The notes under the pieces were generated by a model, which ran no database searches, was not told the origin of the DNA, and saw only the letters and a program-made list of their open reading frames with translations. The translations under genes were made by a program, and so were the position numbers. Below are positions 16,316 to 24,344 of a DNA stretch of 64,000 bases, one piece after another. The DNA lies in the NCBI GenBank assembly GCA_016869675.1, contig VGDP01000014.1, positions 1-64,000 on the forward strand. Direction: 5' to 3'. Position 1 is the stretch's first letter, and the number at the start of each line of letters is the position of its first letter. This stretch comes from Alphaproteobacteria bacterium (GTDB lineage Bacteria; Pseudomonadota; Alphaproteobacteria; SP197).

Positions 16316-17763
16316 CCGTCCCCCGCGCCAAACTGGGTACGGGCATCCCCGGCTTCGATGCGCTGGCCCGGGGCGGGTTGCCGCGCGCCGGACTCGCCCT
16401 GGTGCTGGGCGATCGCGGCAGCGGCAGGACGACCTTCGGCCTGCAGGTGCTGGGAACGGCCCTGGCGGATTCCGGCGGCGGCGTGTTCGTCGCCTTCGAC
16501 GAGACCCCGGCGGTGCTCGAGGCTGCGGCGCTCGAGCTCGGTCTCGACGTCGCCGCGTGGCGCGGCGAAGGCCGGTTCGCCTTCGTCGACGGCGTTCCCG
16601 ACCCATCCCAGGATGTGGTGTTCGCGGGCGATTTCGACCTGGGCGCCCTGCTGGCGCGGATCGAGGCGGCGGTCGCCCAGACGCATGCCGAGCGGGTCGT
16701 GATCGACAGTCTGGACGGTCTGCTCGCCCAGGTGCCGCACGCCACCGTCATCGGGTCCGAGCTGCGCCGTCTAGCCGCCGCGCTCGGCGCCATGGGCGTC
16801 ACGACCGTGGTGACCGCGGCGCTCGACGGGCCGGCCGCGGCCCTGGCCTCGGCGATCGCCGACACGGTCGTGCGTCTCGAGCGCGCGCGTAATCCCGAAC
16901 ACTGGCCGCTGTCGATCGAGATTGCCGCGATGCGCGGCGCGGCCCATCTGTGGGGGCGGCACCCAGTGGTCATGGTGCCCGGCGAAGGCCTGGCCGTGCT
17001 GGCGCCGCCGGCCTTCGAGACCGAGGCCGCGCCGGTCGAGCGTATGCCGACGGGCAACCCCGGCCTCGACCACATGCTGGGCGGCGGACTGTTCCGCGAT
17101 TCGCTCCTGGTGCTGCGCGGCGCGCCGGGCAGCGGCAAGTCGGTCCTGGCGGCCGAGTACCTGGCGGGTGGCGCGGGTTCGGGCGATCGCTGCGCGCTCG
17201 TCTCGTTCGCCGACAGCCGCGCCCGCCTGGTCGCCGAGGCCGCGAGCTGGGCCATCGACATGGAACGCATGGAGGCCGACCGGCGCCTGGCCATCGTGTG
17301 CGCGCGACCCGACGGCGGCGGCCTGGCCGACCACCTCCATCTGATCGAGACGGTGCTCGAGCGCTTCAAGCCGCGCCGGGTCGTGGTCGACGGCCTCGTC
17401 GCGCTGGCGCGTGCGTGCGACGATCGCCTGTTCCGCCTGGGCCTGGCCCACCTGACCGGGCGGCTGCGTCAGCGCGGCGTGGCGGGCCTGCTGACCTGGC
17501 CCGTGGGCGGGCGGGCGAGCGCGATCGACCTGGACCTGATGACCCACGCGGACGCCGCGGTCGTGCTCGACGACGGCGTGGCGACCGAGGGCGTGCGCAC
17601 CATCGCGGTCGTGAAGATGCGCGGCTCCTGGCACGAGCGCGTAGCGCGCTCCTACGTCATCGACGGCGATGGTTTCCACATCGGGCGGCCGTGGCACGAC
17701 GTGGATCTCGCGGAGCGTGAACTCCCCGCGGCCGCGCTCAACCGCGCCGACGAGGCGTCCTGA
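16312..17763 (+). CDS. KaiC-like double RecA ATPase, degenerate sites
   Basis: A 483-residue protein with two RecA/KaiC modules (about 10-235 and 245-470). The first P-loop is GDRGSGRTT (33-41), with Arg where the invariant Walker A Lys should be. The second is GAPGSGKS (270-277), intact. The paired catalytic glutamates read DE (63-64) in module one and AD (300-301) in module two, so ATP hydrolysis may be weak in both. KMRGSWHE near residue 445 is the conserved KaiC tail motif. It is coupled to the KaiB-like gene. It is more likely an alphaproteobacterial KaiC-type stress or signalling ATPase than a cyanobacterial clock. Confidence 0.85.
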   Translation: MTVPRAKLGTGIPGFDALARGGLPRAGLALVLGDRGSGRTTFGLQVLGTALADSGGGVFVAFDETPAVLEAAALELGLDVAAWRGEGRFAFVDGVPDPSQDVVFAGDFDLGALLARIEAAVAQTHAERVVIDSLDGLLAQVPHATVIGSELRRLAAALGAMGVTTVVTAALDGPAAALASAIADTVVRLERARNPEHWPLSIEIAAMRGAAHLWGRHPVVMVPGEGLAVLAPPAFETEAAPVERMPTGNPGLDHMLGGGLFRDSLLVLRGAPGSGKSVLAAEYLAGGAGSGDRCALVSFADSRARLVAEAASWAIDMERMEADRRLAIVCARPDGGGLADHLHLIETVLERFKPRRVVVDGLVALARACDDRLFRLGLAHLTGRLRQRGVAGLLTWPVGGRASAIDLDLMTHADAAVVLDDGVATEGVRTIAVVKMRGSWHERVARSYVIDGDGFHIGRPWHDVDLAERELPAAALNRADEAS

Positions 17764-17785
17764 AGGCGGAGCGGGCGGTGGCGGT

Positions 17786-18319
17786 TCAGCCGCGCAAGGT
17801 GCGCGGCCGCGTGTAGAACGCGATGTCGGCGTCGATGCGAGCGATCTCGTGGTCGAGCCAGGCGAGGAAGCCGGGCGCGCCGTTGCCTTCGCGGGCGCGC
17901 AGGTCGGCCAGCCGGGCGCGCTCACCGGCGCACGCCTCGGCCAGCAAGGCGAGCTGGTCGGCCTGTTCGTCCTCGGGCAGCAGGTGCAGGTAGCGCAGCT
18001 TCAAGGCGACCACGAGCTTGCGGAAGTCGCTCGAGGGCGCGCGTACGCCGGACTCGAGCAACTCGTTCAGGTGCGCCCGGCCGGCGGCGGTGATGGCGAC
18101 CAGCCGGTCCGCGTCGGCGCCGACCTCGATTAGGCCCTCGAAGCGCAGGAGTTCGATCGACGACGACATCACATCGAGCGTCGGGCCCCAGAACGTACCG
18201 GTGAACTGGCGCACCGCCTGGGCCAGCGCCGTGTAGCCCATGGGCCCCTCGCTGGCGAGCAGGCCGAGCGCCGCCAGGCGGATACCCTCCTTGGGCAGCA
18301 GGCTCTTGTCACGGTACAT
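17786..18319 (-). CDS. Winged-helix-like small protein near ABC importer
   Basis: A 177-residue soluble protein starting MYRDKSLLPKEGIRLAALGL; a GTG 8 codons upstream (18343) is possible. The first 100 residues resemble a winged-helix domain (ALGLLASEGPMGYTALAQAV, then LIEVGADADRLVAITAAGRA), as in PadR/MarR-like regulators, and the rest is a helical, Asp/Glu-rich tail. It follows the ABC permease on the same strand after about 100 bases. It may regulate the transporter, but the family is not securely recognised. Confidence 0.5.
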   Translation of the reverse strand: MYRDKSLLPKEGIRLAALGLLASEGPMGYTALAQAVRQFTGTFWGPTLDVMSSSIELLRFEGLIEVGADADRLVAITAAGRAHLNELLESGVRAPSSDFRKLVVALKLRYLHLLPEDEQADQLALLAEACAGERARLADLRAREGNGAPGFLAWLDHEIARIDADIAFYTRPRTLRG

Positions 18320-18416
18320 GGACGGTCGTCCCTGGAAGGCCACGGCGCGCGACGTCGGCGTTGTTTACCATGCGGCGCGAGTCTACCACAGTTCGCAGCA
18401 CGAACCGTGCCGGACG

Positions 18417-19244
18417 TCAGGGGCGGATGCCGCGCAGTTTCTCGGAGCGCCGGCGCAGCAGCTCGACGGTCGTCAGCAGCATGATCGACAAGAGGATCAG
18501 GATCGTGGCCGCCGCGGTGATGGTTGGGCTGATCTGATCGCGGATGCCGCTGAACATCTGGCGCGGCAGGGTACGGGTCTCGGGGCTGGCGATGAACAGC
18601 ACCACGATCAACTCGTCCCACGACGTGATGAACGCGAACAAGGCGCCCGAGATCACGCCCGGCAGGATCAGCGGCAGGATAACGCGGAAGAACACTGTCA
18701 GGGGGCGCGCGCCCAGGCCCGACGCGGCACGGGTCAGCGAATGGTCGAAGCCCGTCAGCGTCGCCGTCACCGTGATGACGACGAACGGCGTGGCGAGCGC
18801 GGTGTGCGCCAGGATGATGCCGGGGACCGTGCTGATCAGGCCAAGCGTGTTGTAGAAGAAGTACATGCCGAGCGCGCTGATCACGACCGGCACGATGATC
18901 GGCGCGATCAGGATGCTCATGACCGCGGCGCGCCCCGGGAACCCGGCGCGGCTCAGGCCCAGCGCCGCGAGCGTGCCCAGCGAGGTGGCCAGGAACGTCA
19001 CCGAAATCGCGATGGTCGCGCTGTTCTTGATCGCGTCCATCCAGCGCTCGGAGCCGAAGAATTCGTCGTACCAGCGCAGGGAGACGCCCGGCATCGGGAA
19101 GGTGAAGAACGCCTCGGAGTTGAACGACAGCGGGATGACGATCAGGACCGGGATGACGAGGAAGATGAACACCAGCACGCACAGCACGCGGAACGCCACG
19201 TGCCACTTGCGCTCGAGCGGGGTCGCGTAGGCGGGCAGGGCCAT
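18417..19244 (-). CDS. Polyamine-type ABC transporter permease, PotC-like
   Basis: A 275-residue inner-membrane permease with six predicted helices. It has the EAA-type coupling loop AASGLGARPLTVFFRVILPL near residue 185, which contacts the ATPase. It matches the PotC/YdcV class by length and by the ISFNS-like segment (IPLSFNSEAFFTFP) after the first helix. The start at 19244 (MALPAYATPL) is preferred over 19289 because the upstream codons fall in a repeat. It pairs with the larger permease at 19401-20654. Confidence 0.85.
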   Translation of the reverse strand: MALPAYATPLERKWHVAFRVLCVLVFIFLVIPVLIVIPLSFNSEAFFTFPMPGVSLRWYDEFFGSERWMDAIKNSATIAISVTFLATSLGTLAALGLSRAGFPGRAAVMSILIAPIIVPVVISALGMYFFYNTLGLISTVPGIILAHTALATPFVVITVTATLTGFDHSLTRAASGLGARPLTVFFRVILPLILPGVISGALFAFITSWDELIVVLFIASPETRTLPRQMFSGIRDQISPTITAAATILILLSIMLLTTVELLRRRSEKLRGIRP

Positions 19245-19269
19245 GGCGCTCAGGCTCCCAGGGTCCGTG

Positions 19270-19372
19270 CGGCGACACCCCCACCCCAACCCGCCCCCAT
19301 CGAGGGGGAGGGGGACGTATGACGATGCCGCACGTCCCCCCCTCCCTTGCGGGGGAGGGATAGGGAGGTGGG
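19270..19372. repeat. C/G-run inverted repeat between permease genes
   Basis: A C-rich then G-rich block (ACCCCCACCCC ... GAGGGGGAGGGGG) is followed by a mirrored copy (CCCCCCTCCC ... GGGGGAGGGATAGGGAGGTGGG). It resembles the widespread intergenic 'CCCTCCC/GGGAGGG' REP-like units of alphaproteobacteria. It separates the two permease genes and may stabilise or attenuate their mRNA. Confidence 0.6.
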
Positions 19373-19400
19373 ATGGCAGCCAGCGACCATCGGGTGTTTC

Positions 19401-20654
19401 CTACGTCAGGCGCATGCGGTCGATGCCGACCAGCCGGTTGTAGACGAAGTAGAGCACCAGGGTGGACGCCAGCAGGATCGTGCCGAGTGCCGAACCCATG
19501 CCCCAGTTCACGGTGGAGTTGGTGAACAGCGCGATGTACGTCGAGATCAACTGGTCGGTCGGCCCGCCCACCAGCGCCGGCGTGATGTAGTAGCCGAGGC
19601 ACAGAATGAAGGTCAGCAGGCAGCCCGCAGCGACGCCCGGCAGGGTCTGCGGGAAGTAGACCCGGGCGAAGGCGTAGAACGAGTTGGCGCCGAGCGAGCG
19701 CGCGGCGCGCATATGGCTCGGGCTGATCGTCTTCATGACGCTGTAGATCGGCAGCAGCGTGAACGGCAGCTGGATGTGCGTCATCGCCGCGATGGTGCCG
19801 AAGCGCGTGAAGATGAGCTGCACGCGCTCGTCCACCAGGCCCGTGAGCATGAGCAGGTCGTTGATCGGCCCCTGGGTCTGCAGCAGCACGACCCACGCCG
19901 TGGTGCGCACCAGCAGCGACGTCCAGAACGGCAGCAGCACCAGGATCAGCAGCAGGTTCGCGATGCGCGGCGGCTGGGTGGCCAGCAGGTACGCCACCGG
20001 GAAGCCGAGCACCAAGGTCAATGCCGTGACCAGCAGGCTGATGCCCAGCGTGCGCACGAACACCGCCTTGTAGACGGCCTGGCCTTCGGGCACGGCGACG
20101 ACGTCGTTGTCCGCCGTGTACTCGAAGTCGAACGACGACAGGTAGTAGTAGGGTGTGTAGGTGCGCGCGGCGCGCTTGATCACCGCCCAGGTAGCGCGGT
20201 CGCCCCAGATCGGCGCCACGGCGATCATCTGGTCCTTGTAGGGGCCCGCCGTCATCGTCATCGCGGCCTTGCCCGACTTGACCAGTTCGCTGCGCAGGCC
20301 CGACATCTCGTAGTTGAGTCGTCGGCCGATCAGCGCCGCCTTTTTCTCTTTCTGCGCGGCCGCCAGGTCCTGGACCAGAGCGGCGAAAACTGTCTCGTCG
20401 GGTAGGTCCGCGCCATCCCACGTATCCAGCGCCGCCGCCGTATTTGGCATCAGGGTCCGGATGTCCGGGTCGTAGATCGACTGGAACAGCATCACCCCGA
20501 TCGGGATGATGAACGACACCATGATGAACAGGAACAGCGGCAGCACCAGGCCGACAGCCCTCAGCTTGCGCGTCCGCTCGGCACGACGCAGATGCGACTT
20601 CAGCACCGCGCTGCCTTCGATCAGGCCCCCCGCGGGCACGGCCGTGCTGACCAT
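19401..20654 (-). CDS. Polyamine-type ABC transporter permease, PotB-like, long form
   Basis: A 417-residue inner-membrane permease. One helix at about 36-58 (LPLFLFIMVSFIIPIGVMLF) is followed by an extra loop of about 130 residues, probably periplasmic, before the remaining five helices. The EAA loop is AARSLGANSFYAFARVYFPQ near residue 320. PotB proteins are usually about 280-300 residues; longer relatives with this inserted loop occur among putrescine/spermidine-type importers of alphaproteobacteria. It partners the PotC-like permease. Confidence 0.85.
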   Translation of the reverse strand: MVSTAVPAGGLIEGSAVLKSHLRRAERTRKLRAVGLVLPLFLFIMVSFIIPIGVMLFQSIYDPDIRTLMPNTAAALDTWDGADLPDETVFAALVQDLAAAQKEKKAALIGRRLNYEMSGLRSELVKSGKAAMTMTAGPYKDQMIAVAPIWGDRATWAVIKRAARTYTPYYYLSSFDFEYTADNDVVAVPEGQAVYKAVFVRTLGISLLVTALTLVLGFPVAYLLATQPPRIANLLLILVLLPFWTSLLVRTTAWVVLLQTQGPINDLLMLTGLVDERVQLIFTRFGTIAAMTHIQLPFTLLPIYSVMKTISPSHMRAARSLGANSFYAFARVYFPQTLPGVAAGCLLTFILCLGYYITPALVGGPTDQLISTYIALFTNSTVNWGMGSALGTILLASTLVLYFVYNRLVGIDRMRLT

Positions 20655-20676
20655 GGTGTTCCTTCTTGAAAATCCG

Positions 20677-20707
20677 CCGGCCGAGGGGGCTAGGCCCTCC
20701 CGGCCGG
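20677..20707 (-). terminator. Stem-loop between binding protein and permease genes
   Basis: CCGGCC plus GAGGG (20677-20687) pairs with CCCTC and GGCCGG (20695-20707), with a 2-base bulge and a 7-base loop. It lies just after the solute-binding protein stop and before the permease start. In ABC operons such hairpins often leave more binding protein than permease. No T-run is seen. Confidence 0.45.
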
Positions 20708-20720
20708 ACGGATCACGCGG

Positions 20721-21800
20721 TTACTGGGCGAGCCAGGCGTTGAAACGCTCCTGGAGAGCCTCGCTGTTGTCCGCCCAGAACGAGGCATCGACGGTGAACG
20801 CCGTGCCCATGTTGCCGGGGAACGTCGGCAGATCCTTCAGCACGTCCTCGGGGATGTGCGGGATCGCGTCGGCGTGGCTGGGGCCGTAGGAGATGAAATT
20901 CGACTGCCGAGCCATGTTCTCGGGCGCGCTCGCGTAGGCGACGAACTGGTACGCCAGGTCGAGCTTGGGCGTGTTCTTCATGATCGCCCAGAAGTCGAAG
21001 TCGACGCCCTGGTGATCCCACACGATCGTCCAGTCCTTGCCTTCGTCCTTGATGGGCTTGTACAGGCGGCCGTTCCAAGCCTGAGTCATGACGACTTCGC
21101 CGGTGGCCAGCAGCTCAGCCGCCTGGGCACCAGCCTCCCACCACGCGACCTGGCTCTTGATCGTGTCGAGCTTGGCGAAGGCGCGGTCCAGCCCCTCGGG
21201 CGTGCGCAGGACGTTGTAGACGTCTTCCTTGGCGACGCCATCGACGATCAAAGCCCATTCCAGGTTGACGAACGGCTTCTTGTACAAGCCGCGCTTGCCC
21301 GGGAACTTCTCCAGATCGTAGAAGTCGGCGATCGTGGTCGGCGCGTTGCCGCCCCACAGGTTCCCGACGTTGGCGTTGTCGTAGCCAAAGACCGTGGCGT
21401 AGACGATCGTCGCCACACCGCAGTCGAGCGCGCCGCCGACCACGAACTTGTCCCTCGGCTGGCCAACCTTCGCGTAGTCGATCTCCTCGAGGAAGCCCTG
21501 GTCGCAGCCGGCCAACGCGGTCGCGGCGTCGACGTCGATGACGTCCCAGGTCACGTTGCCGCTTTCAACCATGGCACGCATCTGCGCGATGTCGCCGGTG
21601 TACTCGGCCTCGATGATCTTGATGCCCGTCTCCGCCATGTACGGCTCGTGGTAGGCCTTGCGCTGGCTCTCCGAATAGGCACCGCCCCACGAGACGACGG
21701 TGATTGAATCCTCAGCCGCCGCCGGCAGGGCCGACGACAGGGCCAGCGCAGCCACGCCGGCCAGGCAGCCGACGCGCATGCGGTTAGAAAAGTCCTTCAT
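20721..21800 (-). CDS. Polyamine-type ABC substrate-binding protein, PotD/PotF-like
   Basis: A 359-residue family 1 extracellular solute-binding protein. A signal peptide (residues 1-30, ending LPAAAEDS) sends it to the periplasm. The mature start ITVVSWGGAYSESQRKAYHEPY is typical of PotD/PotF-like proteins. A GGAGGG site precedes the ATG at 21800, which is why this start was chosen over 21815. A putrescine, spermidine or related amine ligand is inferred from family and from the amine-catabolic operon nearby. Confidence 0.88.
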   Translation of the reverse strand: MKDFSNRMRVGCLAGVAALALSSALPAAAEDSITVVSWGGAYSESQRKAYHEPYMAETGIKIIEAEYTGDIAQMRAMVESGNVTWDVIDVDAATALAGCDQGFLEEIDYAKVGQPRDKFVVGGALDCGVATIVYATVFGYDNANVGNLWGGNAPTTIADFYDLEKFPGKRGLYKKPFVNLEWALIVDGVAKEDVYNVLRTPEGLDRAFAKLDTIKSQVAWWEAGAQAAELLATGEVVMTQAWNGRLYKPIKDEGKDWTIVWDHQGVDFDFWAIMKNTPKLDLAYQFVAYASAPENMARQSNFISYGPSHADAIPHIPEDVLKDLPTFPGNMGTAFTVDASFWADNSEALQERFNAWLAQ

Positions 21801-21891
21801 GGTGTTTCCCTCCAATACCTCAACTCCCTGTATGCCGGCCGAAGCGACCGGCGGCTCACTCCGCCACGGGCATTCGCCCGCAGCTTCTCGC

Positions 21892-23004
21892 TCAGAGCAC
21901 GTCGAGCGCCCTGCAATCCTCCACTTTCCAGCCGATCGTGATGGCGGATCCTGGCTGGAACGGCACGCGGCCCTCGGCGTTGGGCACCTTGACCACGAAG
22001 TCGTCGTGTCCGCACACCGAGACGCGCGTGCGGATGTGATCGCCCAGGTAGATGAGTTCCTCGACCTTGGCCGGAAAGACGTTGGGAACCGACCCGCTGG
22101 GCGGGTTGATCTTCACGCGCTCGGGGCGCAGCGACAGCAGCGTCGCGGATCCGACGCCGCCGATCCTGACCGCGAGCGCCCTGACCGCGCCGCCGCCCTC
22201 GACGTCCACCTCGCAGATCGTGCCGTTCAGGCTGCGCACCGTGCCGCGCAGCTTGTTGTTCTCGCCGATGAACTGGGCGACGAACGAATTCTGCGGCTCC
22301 TCGTAGAGCGTGTCCGGTGTCGCGAGCTGCTGCACCTCGCCGTCGTTGAAGACCGCGATGCGGTTCGACATGGTCAGGGCCTCGCCCTGGTCGTGGGTCA
22401 CGTAGACCACGGTGATGCCGAGACGCTCGTGCAGGTGCTTGATTTCGAGCTGCATCTGCTCGCGCAGCTGGCGATCGAGCGCGCCCAAGGGCTCGTCCAT
22501 CAACACCAGCTTGGGGTTGAACACCAGCGCGCGCGCCACGGCAACACGCTGCTGCTGGCCGCCCGAGAGCTGCCCGGGCCGGCGCTTGCCGTAGCCACCC
22601 AATTGGACCATGTCGAGCGCGCGCTTCACCCGCGTCTGGATCTCGGCCTTGCCGACCTTGCGCACATCCAGCGGGAACGCGCAGTTCTCCTCGACCGTCA
22701 TGTGGGGGAACAGCGCGTAGTTCTGGAACACCATGCCGATGTCGCGCTTGTGCGGCGGCATGTTCTTGAGCGACTGATCGCCCAGGATGATGTCGCCCTG
22801 GGTCGGCACCTCGAAGCCCGCGAGCATGAGAAGGGTGGTCGTCTTGCCCGAGCCCGACGGGCCCAGCATGGTCAGGAACTCGCCCTTCTTGATGTCGAGA
22901 TTGAGGTCCCGGACGACCAGCTTCTCGCCGTCGTAGGTCTTCTGGACATCGGTGAACCGCACGTAAGGCGCGTTCGCCGCGTCTTCAGCCGCCGTGTTCG
23001 CCAT
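21892..23004 (-). CDS. Polyamine-type ABC transporter ATPase, PotA-like
   Basis: A 370-residue ATPase. Walker A is GPSGSGKTT (48-56), the Q-loop is in [10 protein letters not shown] (91-100), the signature is LSGGQQQR (146-153) and Walker B is [12 protein letters not shown], followed by the switch His in [13 protein letters not shown] domain fills the last 110 residues. This is the PotA layout. It is the first gene of the minus-strand importer operon, 91 bases before the binding protein. Confidence 0.92.
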   Translation of the reverse strand: MANTAAEDAANAPYVRFTDVQKTYDGEKLVVRDLNLDIKKGEFLTMLGPSGSGKTTTLLMLAGFEVPTQGDIILGDQSLKNMPPHKRDIGMVFQNYALFPHMTVEENCAFPLDVRKVGKAEIQTRVKRALDMVQLGGYGKRRPGQLSGGQQQRVAVARALVFNPKLVLMDEPLGALDRQLREQMQLEIKHLHERLGITVVYVTHDQGEALTMSNRIAVFNDGEVQQLATPDTLYEEPQNSFVAQFIGENNKLRGTVRSLNGTICEVDVEGGGAVRALAVRIGGVGSATLLSLRPERVKINPPSGSVPNVFPAKVEELIYLGDHIRTRVSVCGHDDFVVKVPNAEGRVPFQPGSAITIGWKVEDCRALDVL

Positions 23005-23180
23005 CGCCTACCTGAACTCTTGGCAGCAACCAAAACCTCCGCCGGACGGGCTTCGACACGCCCACCCAGCCTCGACAATCTTCACGCGTGGCCACCCGCG
23101 GCGCCTTTCTCTTTGTTGGCGCCGGCTTCCCAAGTCCTCCAGATTGACAGCAGGCATGGCCGGAAATGTCAACCCTGAAG

Positions 23181-23200
23181 GCACCCGCCAAGGGGTGCCG
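23181..23200 (-). terminator. Short hairpin after the YhdH-like gene
   Basis: GGCACCC (23181-23187) pairs with GGGTGCC (23194-23200) 5 bases beyond the minus-strand stop. No T-run follows, so termination is tentative. The remaining bases up to 23004 show no gene. Confidence 0.35.
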
Positions 23201-23205
23201 AAGGA

Positions 23206-24207
23206 TCAGGCGTCGACGTCCACGACCACGCGCCCGCGCACCTCGCCCTTGAGGATCTTCGGCGCCAGGTCGATCAGGGCGCCCAGCGGCACCACGGTGG
23301 TCACCGCGTCGAGCTTGTCGAGCGGCAGATCGCTGGCCAGCCGGTTCCAGATGCGCCGGCGCAGGGGCGTCGGGCACTGCACCGAATCGATGCCGAGCAG
23401 GTTGACGCCGCGCAGGATGAACGGCAGCACCGAGGTCGGCAGGGTGTTGCTGCCCGCCAAGCCGCACGCCGCCACGGCGCCGCCGTAGCGCGTCTGGCGC
23501 AAAGCGGTCGCCAGCGTCTCGCCGCCGACCGCATCGACGACGCCGGCCCAGCGCTCCTTCTCGAGCGGTCGGCCCGAGGGCGTGGCCAGCTCCTTGCGGT
23601 CGACGATGGTCGTGGCACCCAGGCCAGCCAGATAGTCGTGGGTCGCGGCGCGGCCCGTCGACGCTGCCACCGCGTAGCCGAGCTTGGCCAGCACCGCGAC
23701 CGCGACGCTGCCCAGCCCGCCGGCCGCGCCGGTGACCAGCACTTCGCCGTTGCCCGGCTTCACGCCGTGGTCCTCCAGCGCGACGATCGCCTGCAGGGCG
23801 GTGAAGCCGGCGGTGCCGATCGCCATGGCGCGGCGCGCGTCCAGGCCCGCCGGCATGGGCACCAGCCAGTCGGCCTTGAGCCGTGCGCGGGCGCCGTAGC
23901 CGCCCCAGTGCCGCTCGCCGATGAACCAGCCGGTGGCCAGCACGGGATCACCCACGCGGTAGGCCGGGACCGAGGACCCGGCGACCGTCCCCGCCAGGTC
24001 GATGCCGGGGATGTGAGGGTAGGTCTTGACCAGGCCGCCGAGCCCACGCAGCACCAGGCCGTCCTTGTAGTTCAGGCTGGAGTGGCTGACCGCGACGGTG
24101 ACCTCGCCCTCGGGCAGGGACGCCACAGGCACGTCCTCGATCGCCGCGCTGACCGCGCCGTCGGCTTGGCGCACCATCAAGACCCTGAACGTCGCTCCCG
24201 TGACCAT
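23206..24207 (-). CDS. YhdH/AcuI-family quinone oxidoreductase-like reductase
   Basis: A 333-residue zinc-free medium-chain reductase. HSSLNYKDGLVLRG near residue 43 and the GAAGGLGSVAVAVLAKLGY nucleotide site near residue 152 are typical of the YhdH/AcuI group, which reduces acryloyl-CoA with NADPH. The LGIDSVQCP segment also fits that group. The start at 24207 (MVTGATFRVL) was chosen because the longer frame upstream is Arg-rich. Acryloyl-CoA reduction is the likeliest activity. It is divergent from the acetolactate-synthase-like gene. Confidence 0.82.
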   Translation of the reverse strand: MVTGATFRVLMVRQADGAVSAAIEDVPVASLPEGEVTVAVSHSSLNYKDGLVLRGLGGLVKTYPHIPGIDLAGTVAGSSVPAYRVGDPVLATGWFIGERHWGGYGARARLKADWLVPMPAGLDARRAMAIGTAGFTALQAIVALEDHGVKPGNGEVLVTGAAGGLGSVAVAVLAKLGYAVAASTGRAATHDYLAGLGATTIVDRKELATPSGRPLEKERWAGVVDAVGGETLATALRQTRYGGAVAACGLAGSNTLPTSVLPFILRGVNLLGIDSVQCPTPLRRRIWNRLASDLPLDKLDAVTTVVPLGALIDLAPKILKGEVRGRVVVDVDA

Positions 24208-24344
24208 AGTCCGCTCCCTTCCGCGTTTACGGTCCCGTGTGTCAGCCGGATCGCCGCGAGTCAAGCGGGTGCCATGGTTGACGTCGGTTCGACACACGAC
24301 GGATACTCCGCGCGCACGCGGTCGTGCCGGGAGGGGCAAGCATC

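Noticed and set aside
19270-19372. CRISPR-like or tandem repeat array
   Set aside because: It is one mirrored C/G-run unit, not a spaced direct-repeat array; no array or cas gene is seen in the window.
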